64,000 nucleotides of DNA, taken from Galbula dea (Eukaryota > Chordata > Aves > Piciformes > Galbulidae). A program made the translations under genes and the position numbers. The stretch lies in assembly GCA_013399015.1 (NCBI GenBank), contig VWZX01009068.1:1854816-1918815 (forward strand). The letters are read 5' to 3'. The notes beneath the pieces were generated by a model. That model did not search any database, was not told where the DNA came from, and saw only the letters and a list, made by a program, of their open reading frames with translations. Positions 9,601 to 22,800 of the stretch are shown here, piece by piece; positions within the stretch are counted from its first letter, which is position 1; the number at the start of each line of letters is the position of its first letter.

Positions 9601-12600
9601 AATAAAGACAATCATGGTCAAACATAGCTATTTATTTTCTCTTATAAACAGCCTTCAGTTTCTTATTGAAAAAACCTAGAATTTAAATATTCTGTCCCAT
9701 CACATACAACAATCTGTATACATTATTTACAACTCTCAAATAAACATGTTGCAGATTTTCAGACATTCAATTTTTTTTTTAATCAAAAGCTGTTCTCATT
9801 TAGAACTAAAATATCAATCAGTGACGACAAACTGAAGCAATATTGGCACAGTTAGCTTACAGTAAGGGTTCTCATCTTGCATTTTACCTTTTACACTACA
9901 TTTTCTCCCACATATTTTAGGATTCTAAAGGAGGAAGGTTAGTGTTGCTTTTGCAATCTCTACTTCAAAAATGGCCTTTTATTGAAACCTCAGTCACTTT
10001 TATTGCATCTTTCTCTCTCCTACTGCACATCAAGGAATGTGCTTCTAGGTACAGAAAGCAACACAACCACAGCATCCCAAAGGAGTAAACAGCCATGAAA
10101 ATAAGTGTTCCCTCCGCGACATGTCTCTGAAAAATGTCAGAAGTTGCAAACATACAAAAATAATGAGTATAGTTTAGTGGCTATAAAAATTAATTTCCCC
10201 TAAAAATACAATACTCTATGAACAATTTTGGGAATTGGTTCTTCAAACAAAAACGTTATAGTTACCTAGGCTGCAATCTTAACCTGGCAAGAGGAAAATG
10301 TAAGAAAAGCAGGAAAATTAGAAGGCTTAACACTTAAAATAAAGTTAGTCTCAACTTAGAAGAGAAGATACCCAGGAAAAGACAGTAAGTGTCCATAAAG
10401 CTGCTAGTGGTTTTAGTAGTGCCATCTGGAAAAAGACAAGTCATACCAGGAGTGAAGAAAATGAGATTCAGTGTAAAAAGGAATCTTTTGGTGAAAGAAG
10501 AGAGTGTGTTAGTGCTGCAGCTTTTTAAATGGTCCAACTAAAAAAGGGGTGGTTTATATACAGTAATACAGCACTCTGGCAGGTAGGAAGAAGGGAGAGG
10601 ATAGCAAGAAAATAACCATCAAAAAAAAAAAATATGTGTTTCTAGTAAAATTATGTCTAGTGATCCAACAGAAAGGGAGGGAAAGAGGCAAAAAAACCAG
10701 AAAGGAACAATCTGAAGGGTGAGTAAAGTCCATAGCAGCAGATAGGTATCCTTACCTGTTAAATGAGTTTCAGGGAGACTGGGAGAGTGTTCAGTTCCTA
10801 AATACTGAATAAGGACAGTGCTCCTCTATATCTTAAAGTAAAAGCAAAAGTTCAAAGCTCTATATTGCATAGTAAGCAGTAAAAGAAACTTGATATTTGC
10901 AGACGGGCCACCTGCCCCTTGAAACCTGTTTTCTCCCTTCAGCTACCATTCAGCTACCTGCAACAGCAGAATGTGGTAATTTTATTTGCTATTTGCATGG
11001 ATCAACTCGCATCCCTGACTTGAATTCAAAAGGCTATTTCTGCAAACATAATGTAACCACACCATCTAGACAGCATCAACACTGGCAACGGTGACTGAAC
11101 TTGGTGAACTGAGCAGAGTCTGCCCCATCCCGTCTCGAGGTAGATGGCCTCCTGAAGTTACCACCCAAATTACTGACATGGTCTAATACACTGGTAGCTG
11201 AAAAACGCCACAAACAGTGGAATTTCAGGACCCTGTTACACTGGGAGGCCTCAGACAGCACTGGTGGCCCAGCCTTGTGCAACCTCACCAGCAATTTCCA
11301 CTCCCAACAACAACTAAGCTGGAAGTTTTTATCTCAAAGCACTGGTGACACATAATGGAGTCCATCTGTAACATGGGCCTAGAGCAGCACAGGGTTTGTT
11401 CAGGGTTCATTTCTGTGGAGTATATTTGGAGGCTGAGGGCGTGTTCTCCTCCTTCCCCCAACAAATGCACTATTTTAATAACACATTCAACTTAATCCAG
11501 ATTCCATTTGTAAAACATGGCAACTTGTGTTTAGCATTTCAATGTGCCCTTACTTCACGACTGTAAACACACATCAATGCCTGGTCCCACACCTTTTTGA
11601 AGAAAGAAAACAATTAAAAGCTGCAAATATAAACAGCATAGGGATCCTACATCCCAAACACTGCATACATAGCTTTAATCTTATTTTCAAGTGTTGTATA
11701 ATTAAACAATGTGTTCATACAGCTGTCAGGCTAATCATGATCTCCAAGCTTTTATTACATGCCTAGAAACTATTCTGTAAGTGCTTAATACCAGATAGTA
11801 AATAAAAAAACTGTGCTACCCACATGATTTTTTTTCACAATATATTCTAATTCTGATTGGCTGAACTGCAGCAGATGCTTCTGAATTTCTCAAACTATTT
11901 AATTTTCAAAAAATAATAAAAAATACCACACAATCTTCCACAGCAGAAGTGTGCCAAAAATGAGAACTACTGCACTAGTATCACTCCAAGTGAATCCTCA
12001 CTTCTAAATACTTTTCTTTTGCATGTCTTGTTGGTGTGTGACACCAAAGCAATGCAAAAGCTTTAAATCTGAAGGAGGTCATCTCCTGTTTAGCATCTTG
12101 GAGCAGGCTTCCATCACTCTCGCTCTTGTGCCTTGCTGCAATGTGGTAACATGAGCTCTAGCACTGGTTAAAAACTCCTCTCCAGGAAGCCCTATGAGCA
12201 CAGGGAGCATGCACACACAGCCTCCTGAGCAGTACTGACTCAAAGCAGTTTTCATTGGGGAGTTTACAGGATTTTTAATATCAAACTGCACCTGCAGTGC
12301 TCTTCACACTGGAAATTTCATTTGTTAAACGCTCCCCAGAAAAGACACATAAAAGGCTGTGTGTATAAGACTGCATTCTTAAATTCAGCTTCCTGCGTGA
12401 CTGGAGTCTCTTTAAAAAACATGCAGTTCAAATTTGGGAGTTAAGCTACTTTTGCATAGTCAGGTGGACACTGACCACAAAGGCTAACTTCTCTCAGGTG
12501 AGTCATTTCTGGTTTGAGAGAAGACAAGGCTAGAGACTCAAAGACACCCACTCAGGTGAAGGAAGGCCACATTTTGATTTGGTTTTCTCAGACACACAGG

Positions 12601-13729
12601 ATGCACTTACCAAAGTACAAACCACTTATAATTCAACAGCATGTTCCTGCTGATTCCCAACTGCTGTACTTCCATGGAGATGGGCTGCAGTTTTAAATGG
12701 GGGAGAACACTATCATACAAACATAAATCCAAAGTGGTCAATGAAATTACATGCTCTCCAAAGTTAACATTTTGTATCACAGATCACAGTGGCCACCAGA
12801 GCTCCTCCACAGAGCCAGGCTTTTTACTCATAATTTACAAACATAACTTTAATAGTTAATTCTTTAAGTGATGGTTTTGTTAGCAACCCCTAGTGCATTT
12901 TTTTAATATTAAATATTTCCCCTAACTGTATTTGTGCAAAGTAACTGTTCATTTGGCAAATGCTAGAAAACTTATTGTGACTGACCCAAGTTGATGCTTC
13001 CCTGCTAAAAAATGAAAGCAACTATGAAAAGCCAAAACCAATGGCCATAGGCAAAACTACTTGCTAAGCACAGATTCTTTGTGACACCACCTTCATTTCG
13101 CTTTAGCAACTAGGACTTCACCCTCACTCTCCTTTGTAAGAAATATCTAGTTTTGAAAAATTCTATATTAATCTCTAAAAAAATAAGAGAAATATTTGTA
13201 TTAAAAGCTGGAGATCATTGATTTCAGTAAGTTATGGCTTTTTTTTAGTGTAAGCATATATATACTTTTCTAAAACAAGTATCAGTAAGTGTCCTGGGTG
13301 TTAGTTCGTATTTTCTGTTCCAGCAATGTTCAGTATTGTATGTGCTTTGCACCTCAGAAGTGAGTCTGCCAAGGCACTTAGAGAATGTAAGCAAGTCTTT
13401 TAGGGACTTCATGAGAATGGGCTACCACTGACACAATGCAAGAACCCATCCACCAGCAGAGTCAATCCCTCAACCAAGCATGTTTTCTTTATAAACACTC
13501 AGCATCTGCTAAAATTCCACAATGAGTAACAACAATCAAAAATAAAAGGCTATTTACTGCGTGTCACTAACAGATAAAAGATTTCTCCTAAGAAAAGCAC
13601 AGAAAGTAGATCTTGGCTGTCATTAGCAACAGCACAGGGCTTTTGCTTTTTTGAAAAAAAAAATGAACAAAAAACAAATACCACACATTTGCTTAAAGAA
13701 ACAAGTGACTTCAAGAAATCCTCTTCCTT
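9600..13729 (-). other. MOB1B: Probable MOB1B 3' UTR
   Basis: AT-rich stretch directly after the MOB1B stop codon with no coding exon and no CR1. A minus-strand AATAAA at 9631-9636 could end a UTR of about 4.1 kb. Other AATAAA copies, for example near 9977, would give shorter forms. The extent is inferred. Confidence 0.5.
9631..9636 (-). terminator. MOB1B: Possible MOB1B poly(A) signal
   Basis: AATAAA on the minus strand (tttatt on plus). It is the last good candidate before the spacer to DCK. Confidence 0.35.
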
Positions 13730-13807
13730 TTATCTGTCCTTAGAGGTGAGTTTTTCAATGAGTTCTTGAAGCGGTGCAAGTTCTCTTCTATCAATAAGGT
13801 TGAATTC
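13730..13807 (-). CDS. MOB1B: MOB1B last coding exon
   Basis: Encodes EFNLIDRRELAPLQELIE and KLTSKDR, then TAA at 13732-13730. Acceptor cttgttacag. The tail KLTSKDR is MOB1B-type (MOB1A has KLGSKDR). Confidence 0.97.
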   Translation of the reverse strand, partial: EFNLIDRRELAPLQELIEKLTSKDR

Positions 13808-16800
13808 CTGTAACAAGGATGAGGAGAAAGATAGATGTGCAGAATTTTATACATGCAGCTCAGATAAAGAGTCTTATTCAGACAGAAGTTACTTGGAAGT
13901 AGGCTCTCCAAGTCCAAGCTTAGCCCCTAAATGCTATTTTCTCCCTGTCCACCCTTAACTGAACAGCAATGTTCAACTGCCTAAAGCTTTTTTCCCCACA
14001 CACACTTAAGGAAATGCAAGAAGGTGCTTTTGTTTTTATAAGGGGAGGGTGATAACAAAGCTTTGAAGTAAGCACACTCTTCTCCATCTAGCTTCAGATG
14101 ATGTCCTCCCTCTTCGTTTTGTTAGGAATTACTGCTTTACTGAATTACTTAGTAGGGAACACTTCAGTATTCAGTTTTCTAGGAACTGAACACTTTGTTG
14201 AAAACTTCCATTCCTTGAACTCTCCTAGCATACATACAAATGGAGTAAGACTCTATCCTACAAACATACTAGCTGTCAAGGAAGTGACAGGGCATTACTT
14301 TTTCCAGAAAGTACCTGTAACAACAATGTTCCTGCCACACTTACCTGAACAAAAAATATAAAGTGCTTGAAAGAAGTGTTAAGGTGTGCCTCTTCCTGTA
14401 GCTGGATCACAGGATCAAAGTGCTGGTGATAAATGTGAGCGTAAACTCTGAAGAGACGCTTTAAAATTGTCTTTGCCACTGACATGAAATTCTTTGGGAA
14501 TGGTACACCTGGAAACAAGAAAACAGCTTATTTTTTACACACCCATGTCACGTTCACACACTTTGAAAGCCATTATAACCCAATCCTATCTCTTGCACAA
14601 GCAATTCCATCTGTAAATCACACAATATATTTCGCTGAAGCACAATGACAAGCTCACTGAACAACTGGAGGGCAGGTTTCCCTCCTTTCAGTAAACCAAG
14701 ATAAATCCAACTACATTTCTATGCTGAACCCTCTTACCTTCTGTTTCCAGCTAGAATATTTTGTTATGCCTCAGTACAGTTCCCCAGGGAGCCTTCTCTA
14801 ATCAAAGAAACTTCTTCCCTCCTCGTAGGACTCAGATACCCAAGCACAGGTACCTAATGTGCTTAGGTGTGCTTCCAGTGCCTTCCTGGCCTCTGACTGC
14901 CAACACAGTCTCCTGCAGGCTCCGAGTCCAAGAGACCCCACGGTACTCCAAGGGACACCAGATACTTTTGTGTAGGTAACTGAAACCACCTTTGGTATCA
15001 GTCAGCCAGTTTGACTCCTCTCTTGACTAAAATGAAATCAGAAATAGGCTCTCTTCCACCTGTCTCATGCCCACCAAAAAGACTCCTGTTTCCATCCTGC
15101 TCATCCAGAGGCTACTGCTTTCTTATCTGCCTGCTGAAGTTCTCTAAAACTTGCTCCTTTTGTTCGTATCTGTAAAAATGACCCAGGACAGTTTCAACAG
15201 CAGATCTTTGGCATTGCACAACTTTTAATTGTTTAGGAAACAGCAACCAGCTACTGGGAGCAATAATCTCCTTAGCTGACACATGTGGAGGCTAAAAAAA
15301 TATATATATATCAACCATCTAAGAAGATTAAACCTATCTAGCTTCTTATCACACAGCTGTTTTCCCAGTCAGCTTAGCTCTTCTGCAGTCTTTCCAACTG
15401 CTGGAGTTCTATCTGAAGGCCAGTCACCCAAGCTAGATGCTCAAGGCCAGTCAGGATCTCAGCAATGCATTAAAACCCCAGCAATAGAATTTTCATACTC
15501 CTACTTAAGCCTGTCCTGCTTACATGTACATCACACTTCCTTCACTGGCTGCTGCATCACATGGGAAGTTTATATTTAGTTGACTAACCACTGTGACCTT
15601 TAATACTCTTTCTTAATTACTGCCTTTCAAAAATACACCCTATTAAAAAAAAAACACAAACCAACCAACCAACCTCGTTAGTAAAGTATATTCTGCAGCT
15701 AAGGAAAGATAAAGTTGTGGTGTACTCCTCTGAACACAAGTTTAATATTAACTGTATCTGTTTAGTGTCATTCCTATTAGAGGACTTAAATGCCAGCTCT
15801 GACCTCTACCCTGAAACACCAAAGCAAATTCAATAGTACACAAAGAAACCAAGCTCACCATCTACTGAGCTGGAAAGATTGAGTTTTTTGTCACTTCTAC
15901 CCAAATTAGTCAGTCTTCTCTTGAATGCCTGCCTATCTGTAAGTATACCCAAATGTCACTTGATTCTGGCAGGTGCCTCTGTTTCTCTGAAGAGGCTTCT
16001 CAAAAATATGTCAAACTCTTCAGAAACGATCCACAAAATAGAAGCAATTAAGAGATCTCCATTTTTCCACAATGGATCATAAGCCTACAAGTAGTGGTGT
16101 ACTGGAAAACTGCCAATTAGGCACTCCAGAACAAACAGTCCTTGGTGCCTCTAAAAGCTGGGCTTTCTTCTTCTTATCATTTTCAAACTGGTAGTTGTTC
16201 ATTACTTTCTTCCTGCTTTTCTGAAAGAAACCTCCCAAAAACATACATCTTTCATCTTCACTTGAAAAGAAAAAAAAAAATCATTAAGGTCAAAGATGCA
16301 CTTCAGCTTCTTTGGAGGGAAGGTCTAGAAGTTCCTCACGCAGACCAAACATCTCTTCCTGCATGAAGAAGCTGCCAGTTTGTACCAATTACAGGTTACA
16401 AGGTTTTGAGATCCACTGCTTTATTTCTAAGGATAAAACCCACTGTTCAAGATAAAAAAACCCCAACATATTTGATCAGAAACAGTACTGCCAGCATTCA
16501 GAACTGTGATGCAGTGTTTATCAGCGGTACTAATACATGGGAGAGAGTTCATGTACTACCACATAAATTATATCTTAAGAGATAAAGGAGCCTTTATATA
16601 TATTATGTAACTTTTTAAAGTTGCCCTACTCATCATATTTTGGAGCATTTTCATTGTTGTAAGACTTGAATATTCCTGTACAACTGTAATCCAAACACAT
16701 TGTTCAATTTTACTTATTTACTTTACCTATTTTAGAAGGAAATAGCGTTTCATCATCCAGCTGATCTTGGACCCAAGTCATCAGGTAATCAATGTACTTT

Positions 16801-19800
16801 GGTGCAGAGCACTTAATTGGTTTCTTTATGTTTGTCCCATCTGCCCAGTGGTACTCATATCTGGGTTGGGACAACAACAAGAAGACATTTCTTAATACAA
16901 GCAAATCATTCATGTGAAGGCCTGGAAGGTTGTTCTTCCTGCTCTGCTCCCTGTACACCCACAACCTCCCACAACCATTCCTGGAAACTCAGGTCCAAAT
17001 GCTCCCAAGCCATCTGCAGCTGCTCTGTACCCTGTCTCCCCACCACAATCGCGCTTTAGCTGGACTCCCTTCTGCCTTTTCTGAAGGCCTTCAAAAAATT
17101 CACCCTCTATAGCACAATTCATTCACCCTCGGTTGCAAAGCTCCTGCCAAAACACATATGGCAGCCTGCAGTCAAACTTGCACCCCTGTGCATCAAAATG
17201 TGCTGCATGAGTAGGTTTTCAAACCCCAAAAGGCCAATAGCTACTCAGTCTTACAGCTTTTTTTCCCCTCCGCCCAAAGACACGGCAGCCTGTTTAAGTG
17301 AAACATCAAAATGACATGAGATTCCCACACAAAGGAAAGCTAAGCTCCAGGGTTCACATGGGTGAAGGCACCCGACTGATTTCTAATGTGACATTTCACC
17401 CTATCAGCCCCATCAATGGACTTTACCTCCACTAGCACAGAACAACTGCAAAGCAAGTGGCAATACTCAACATCTGCAGCAGCTGCCAGCCAGACACATT
17501 AGACCTCTATAATGTATGGAATGTCTTCACATTTGAAAATATTCTTAGATATTTTGCATAACTGAAGACCAAACTACATTGGCTCTTGCCAGAGATCCCA
17601 AACTGTTATTGTATCGGAGACACAGAATAAATTCAGAGGTAGGTTAAGGAATACTATTACAAGACTGGAAAATGGTATAAAGTGCTTCTCATCTAACAGC
17701 TGTAAGAAAGCTTCTACACTAAGTAGTTCTCCTCAGAAAAGGTTCATATCTGAAGGTCTAGTGCTACCATGCAGCACACAAAGATTCAGAATAATCTCCG
17801 TTTCAAGTTATACCATTGATGCAACTTGATAGCTGCAGGTCAGCAACTGTCTTTTAGTTTAGCCTTTCCATCTGTAGATAAGGTGATATCACACCTTTAT
17901 AAACCACTGGCATGAGTATGGAAAACAGTGAACCAAATGTGCTCTTTTTATACTTTTCCATTCACAGAGCTAGTAATGTTGACATCTTTTAAGTAGCATG
18001 GTTAATAGGTAGGTTCCAGCATTGTCCATTTTAGAGTTATTTTAACTTCAGGAACTTAAAAAAGCCATGGAAAATAATGTATTAAACAGCATCCATTTAC
18101 ATGCACAATGAGACAGAAACAAGTCCTCATGAAATCAGAAAGGTACAGGTATTTTGACTGGCTTGAGGATTGCAGCTGACAAGTCCAGACACAGAAGATG
18201 GCTAATCTTGAGAATGTACAGCTTAAAAAACACCCAATGAGTTTCTCATTCTTCTCACCAGCACAGAGCCATGCCTAGCCCTCTCTGTTAGATTTGGACA
18301 CAGCTTCATGTCCCACATCAGTCTGAAATCAGCCAGCCTTGCTCAGCCATCCAGCACTGCTACAGAACGGCTATCTGTGGGGTCAGCCGACTGCCAAGGC
18401 AGAAGCAAAAAGGACTGCTGAGCTCTGCAGCTCTGAAATCCTCCCAGAGAAACAAATGAACAATGATTCAGACTAGCTCCAATAGTCCTCTTTTAAAAAT
18501 ACAGGATTTAAACAAAAGAACCAAGGATAGTGAACTCAGCTCACTCATGCTTCTACAGGAAACACACTTAATCTACAAGTTTTATCTCACTTCTTTTTAA
18601 AAGAACTAGAAAGATGTTATTAATGGTTAATAATACTTCTTTTCATGGCGGATAGCATGTTCAATTTGATTGTTATTTCTTAGTACAGCAGTAGCATACT
18701 ACAAAGTTTGGGCTTCAAACACACTTTAGACTTTCCCTTGCTATCTCCAATCAGTATCATGGGGACACTGGAGAAGGTGGTCTATTTTAAAGATCATAAT
18801 CATCGTTTTATGCAAAGCTTAACTGTACCTGATAAATCTGTTTTCTAATTTTGTTTAACAAATTCAGTTTTGTGGGAACAATAACAGAGAACATTTTCTC
18901 AGTAAACAAACTTTAGGAGTGATTACAAGCATGCTGCTCACAATGGTACAAAAAGGCCCCATTTTTATAATGGCAACAAGTCAAAGGGTCTGAAACCATT
19001 TTAGAATGGTATCTCAAAACATGCAACAATTCCATGCTGAACAGATCACAAGGTGTCTGGATTTCTGAAAAAGCAGTATTCCTCATCACTTAGTATACCC
19101 AAATACTGAGTTTTAAGTGGTATTAATGCAGGACAAAAACAAACTCTTAGCTGAGATGCCAGGTTCAGTCTAGAAACATAACAAAACATCTCACCCAAAA
19201 ATCTATCCATAAGAAGCCTCTCTTCCAGCACCCCCCAACAGTATATGAGTAAGCATCTAGAGCTCTGGTGATAGGAAAAAAAATATCATTATTGTGATAG
19301 GCAGCTCTTCTACGGAAAATACATTTTTTAGAAGTCTCTACAGTTTAGTAGAGGTTTTTAAGGGCAAAGCAATCTATGAAGGACAGAGCAAGATGGTGAA
19401 GGGCTTGCAGGGGAAGACATATGAAGAAAGGCTGAAATCACTTGGTCTGTTCAGCCTGGAGGAGACTGAGGGGAGGCCTCACTGCAATTTATAACTTTAC
19501 CAGAGAGGGAGGGGTGGATGCTGACCTCTTCTCTCTGGTGACCAGCAACAGGACCTGGGGAAACTGCATGAAGCTGTGCTGGGGGAAATTCAGGCTGAAT
19601 GTTAGGAAGTGGCTCTTCATCTAGAGATTGCTGGAGCACTGGAACAGGCTCCCCAGGAAGGCTGTCATGGCACCAACTCTCATGGAGTTTAAGAAGCACT
19701 TGGACAACGCACTTAGGCACATAGTGTGACTTTAGGGTTGTCCTGTGCCTAAATAGGAGTTGGACTTGATGATCCCTGTGGTGATATTCTGTGATTCCAT

Positions 19801-22800
19801 GAAATACACAGTTCACTTCAGCAAGTGCAGGGGAAAAGCTAAGAATCCCTAAAACTTTGGTAGAATTCTGTCATACTAATAAACACAAGTTATTTGTTTC
19901 TATAAACAGAGCTACAAACAGAAAACCCAACTATGCTTCTCACACTAGAAAATATCCCTAAGTATAAACAATCACAGGACCAGCTCCTCTACCATGCAAT
20001 TGCATGCACATGGCCTCAAAAAAAACCCCAAAACATAGTCTGACTGAAATCAAAGCTGCTACCATGTCCAACAGCAATAAAATGCAGGGGCTCAGCAATG
20101 ACTTTCAAAAGATTCTCAGACATTTATTTGGACCTATCATCTCTGAATCTCAGCAAAAGTATCTTACATCCAGACTACCGAAAAATACTTGTTCTGTCCT
20201 TCAGTCATCAACACAGATGCAAAGTGAAAGGACTGGTATGGCTAAGACACACAGGGAATTTCAAGGACCTGACTATATGATTTATTTATCCATTTTCTGC
20301 TGCAGACCCCCAGGCAGAAGGCAGCACACAAACACTCCATTACACTGCATTACACCCACATAGGACTTATGGGAGCTGGCCACTTCGAGTGTGCAGCTAT
20401 TCCCATTTGAACATATGGATACAAGCACTGAGGACCAACAAACACCAGGAAAATCAGGAGGATCTCACTGTTATTACAAGTCAGCTTAGTGCACTCATAC
20501 AAATGCCTAAATATGGATTTTAGAGCCCCAGTTCAGACATCCAGCTTTGAAAAATGCAGCTGCCATGTGCTTCCTTTCTGCTCTCATTGAAGACTTCCAA
20601 CCAGAGAGGAAAATTCCCCTCATCTAGTGCTAATTAATAAATATAATACTTCTGTGCAGGTTCTCAACTTATTATCGTGCCTGTTGCACTGATGTTGGTA
20701 CTGCAACCGACATAAGAACAGCAAGGAGTGATAACCAACTCAGGTTTACATGAGTGAGAAGTGGGTGGTCTTTGAAGTGAAAAAAATGGAACATTAGCAT
20801 GAGTAACCACAGGTTTTGGAACAAGCTAAACCAATACCTTTTAAGTGAAAGAAAGCCACACTCCCTCAAACTAAAACACACTGAATATGCCTCTCTACTG
20901 GCCATGGCCAGCCTCACAGATCACCCATTCCTGTGCCTGCCTGGCCTCAGTTCCTCATGTGCACACCTGTTTTCAATCATTTCACAAAACCCATCCCTGA
21001 GCACAGACTGGGGCTGCAGAGTTTGGGGAATGCCCTACAACCAAGATCACCAAATTAAAACCTTGGCAGAATGTTATCTTTTAACCTCTAGAATCTCTTT
21101 TCAATCCTGATTCATAGCTATTGGAGTATGACATATTTCTGTCAATAGTTACCAGTCTTTTTGGAGAGCAATAAATTTAGTCTGGCAATCAGACTTATCT
21201 TTAATAATTAACTTCCACCCCTTCTCAGCAGACAAACAGTAAAGCAAAGAAATAGTTTCATTCTCTTATTAAATAAGTTAAGAGTCTGTTCTGCATGCCA
21301 AAGCACAAAGCAGACAATGGGCTACATTATTGCACAAGCTTATCCCAAAATTCTTTTGCTTAATGGTAAACTTCTATTCCTTTTGTACTTTCACCCTTCC
21401 TTGCTTTGCAGCAGCAGGTTTGTCTGCCCGTACTGGTTTTGGCATTCAGCAGCATCCATTTTTAGTTTAAGAACTTAGAACCAAAGCTTTTCTTGGTCCA
21501 TCTGGCTGCTTTTGCCTTGCAGAGCTCCTGCCTGCTCCACCTCGCACCCTTTTGTATGTCCTCAGCTCTCCACCACATTGGCTGATAATCTCTGCCTTCA
21601 GACAATAACAACAAATGCCACTACAAAGTAAGAGGAAGTGGAGGGAGAGGATTGTTTTTCTTTATTGTTTATTTAAGATTTTACAGTAATTTAAATGAAA
21701 GCAGTGCCCTCCCTCACCACTCTTAAAAATGCAGGTTTTAGCTCTTTGGAAGGCACAAAGCAGCTGCAGAGTAAGAAAAGACAAACATTGAGTGCCTGTA
21801 CATAAGCAAGAATCAAAGAAGTGAAACTTAACTGAGAGACAGGTTAGGGGATTCTTATCCAGACTACTAAGAACTGTTGCAAAGCTTATTTCTACAATAC
21901 CTACTCCTAGAATAAAGATTTTGAAAAGCCCTAATTGAAGACTTACAAGTAAAAACTCCAAATCCTAATTTAAGAAGCCTTCAAACATTTCAAAGGAAAA
22001 AAAGTTTTGATAATCAGCTTACTTCCAAGGCTACACAAAAAAATAAACCAACCATCAACTAAACAAAAAAACAGCCCAAATAAGCCACCTTTCCATTCCC
22101 CACTCCCAGAACCATTTTTTTCGCTCCACAGGTAACTCAAGGAGACATCCTTCCCACGCACAGAAGTTGCCTTTAGCACTCAACTGAGCTAGCCTCAAGT
22201 TTTCAAACGCAAAATCATCTCAATAACAGCACACTCGATCTGTTAAAAAAAAAAATTCTTACTTTGGGCCAGCAGACATCACAGGACAGCTCTCCTCTGT
22301 GCAGAAGTCTGTAATGGTTCCATAAAGCATATTGATCTGGTTGAAGAAGTCGACAGCTGTAAAGCATTTAAAGCATCAATTAACACACTCCAGTGGAACA
22401 GCAACACAAGTTTCCTTCAGCCTGAACTGTAAAGTGCACACAGCTCAAGAGGGTCCTGGAACAGTTTTTGTGAAAAACCTTCATTGTTCCTCCTTTTTAA
22501 GATGTATTAGAAAGGAGATGCAGAATGCAACCACCGACTTCCTAGAACATGGTCTGGCAATAACTATTTAATTGTTCACTGCAGCAAAAACTTCATTTGA
22601 AGAAGCAAAGGGAAAGAGAATGCACAGTTACTTCCTTTTTTGAAAGTTTAGTCCATTTAATTCAAATCCCAAATTCTACTGGCAAGCCTAGAATAAAACA
22701 GTTATTTTTTTCAACTAGAGAAAGCTGTTACTTGTTAGGTGACACTGACTTCCCTCAGGCTTTGTATTTCAATCTTTTCTAAGAACATTTCAAAGAATCA

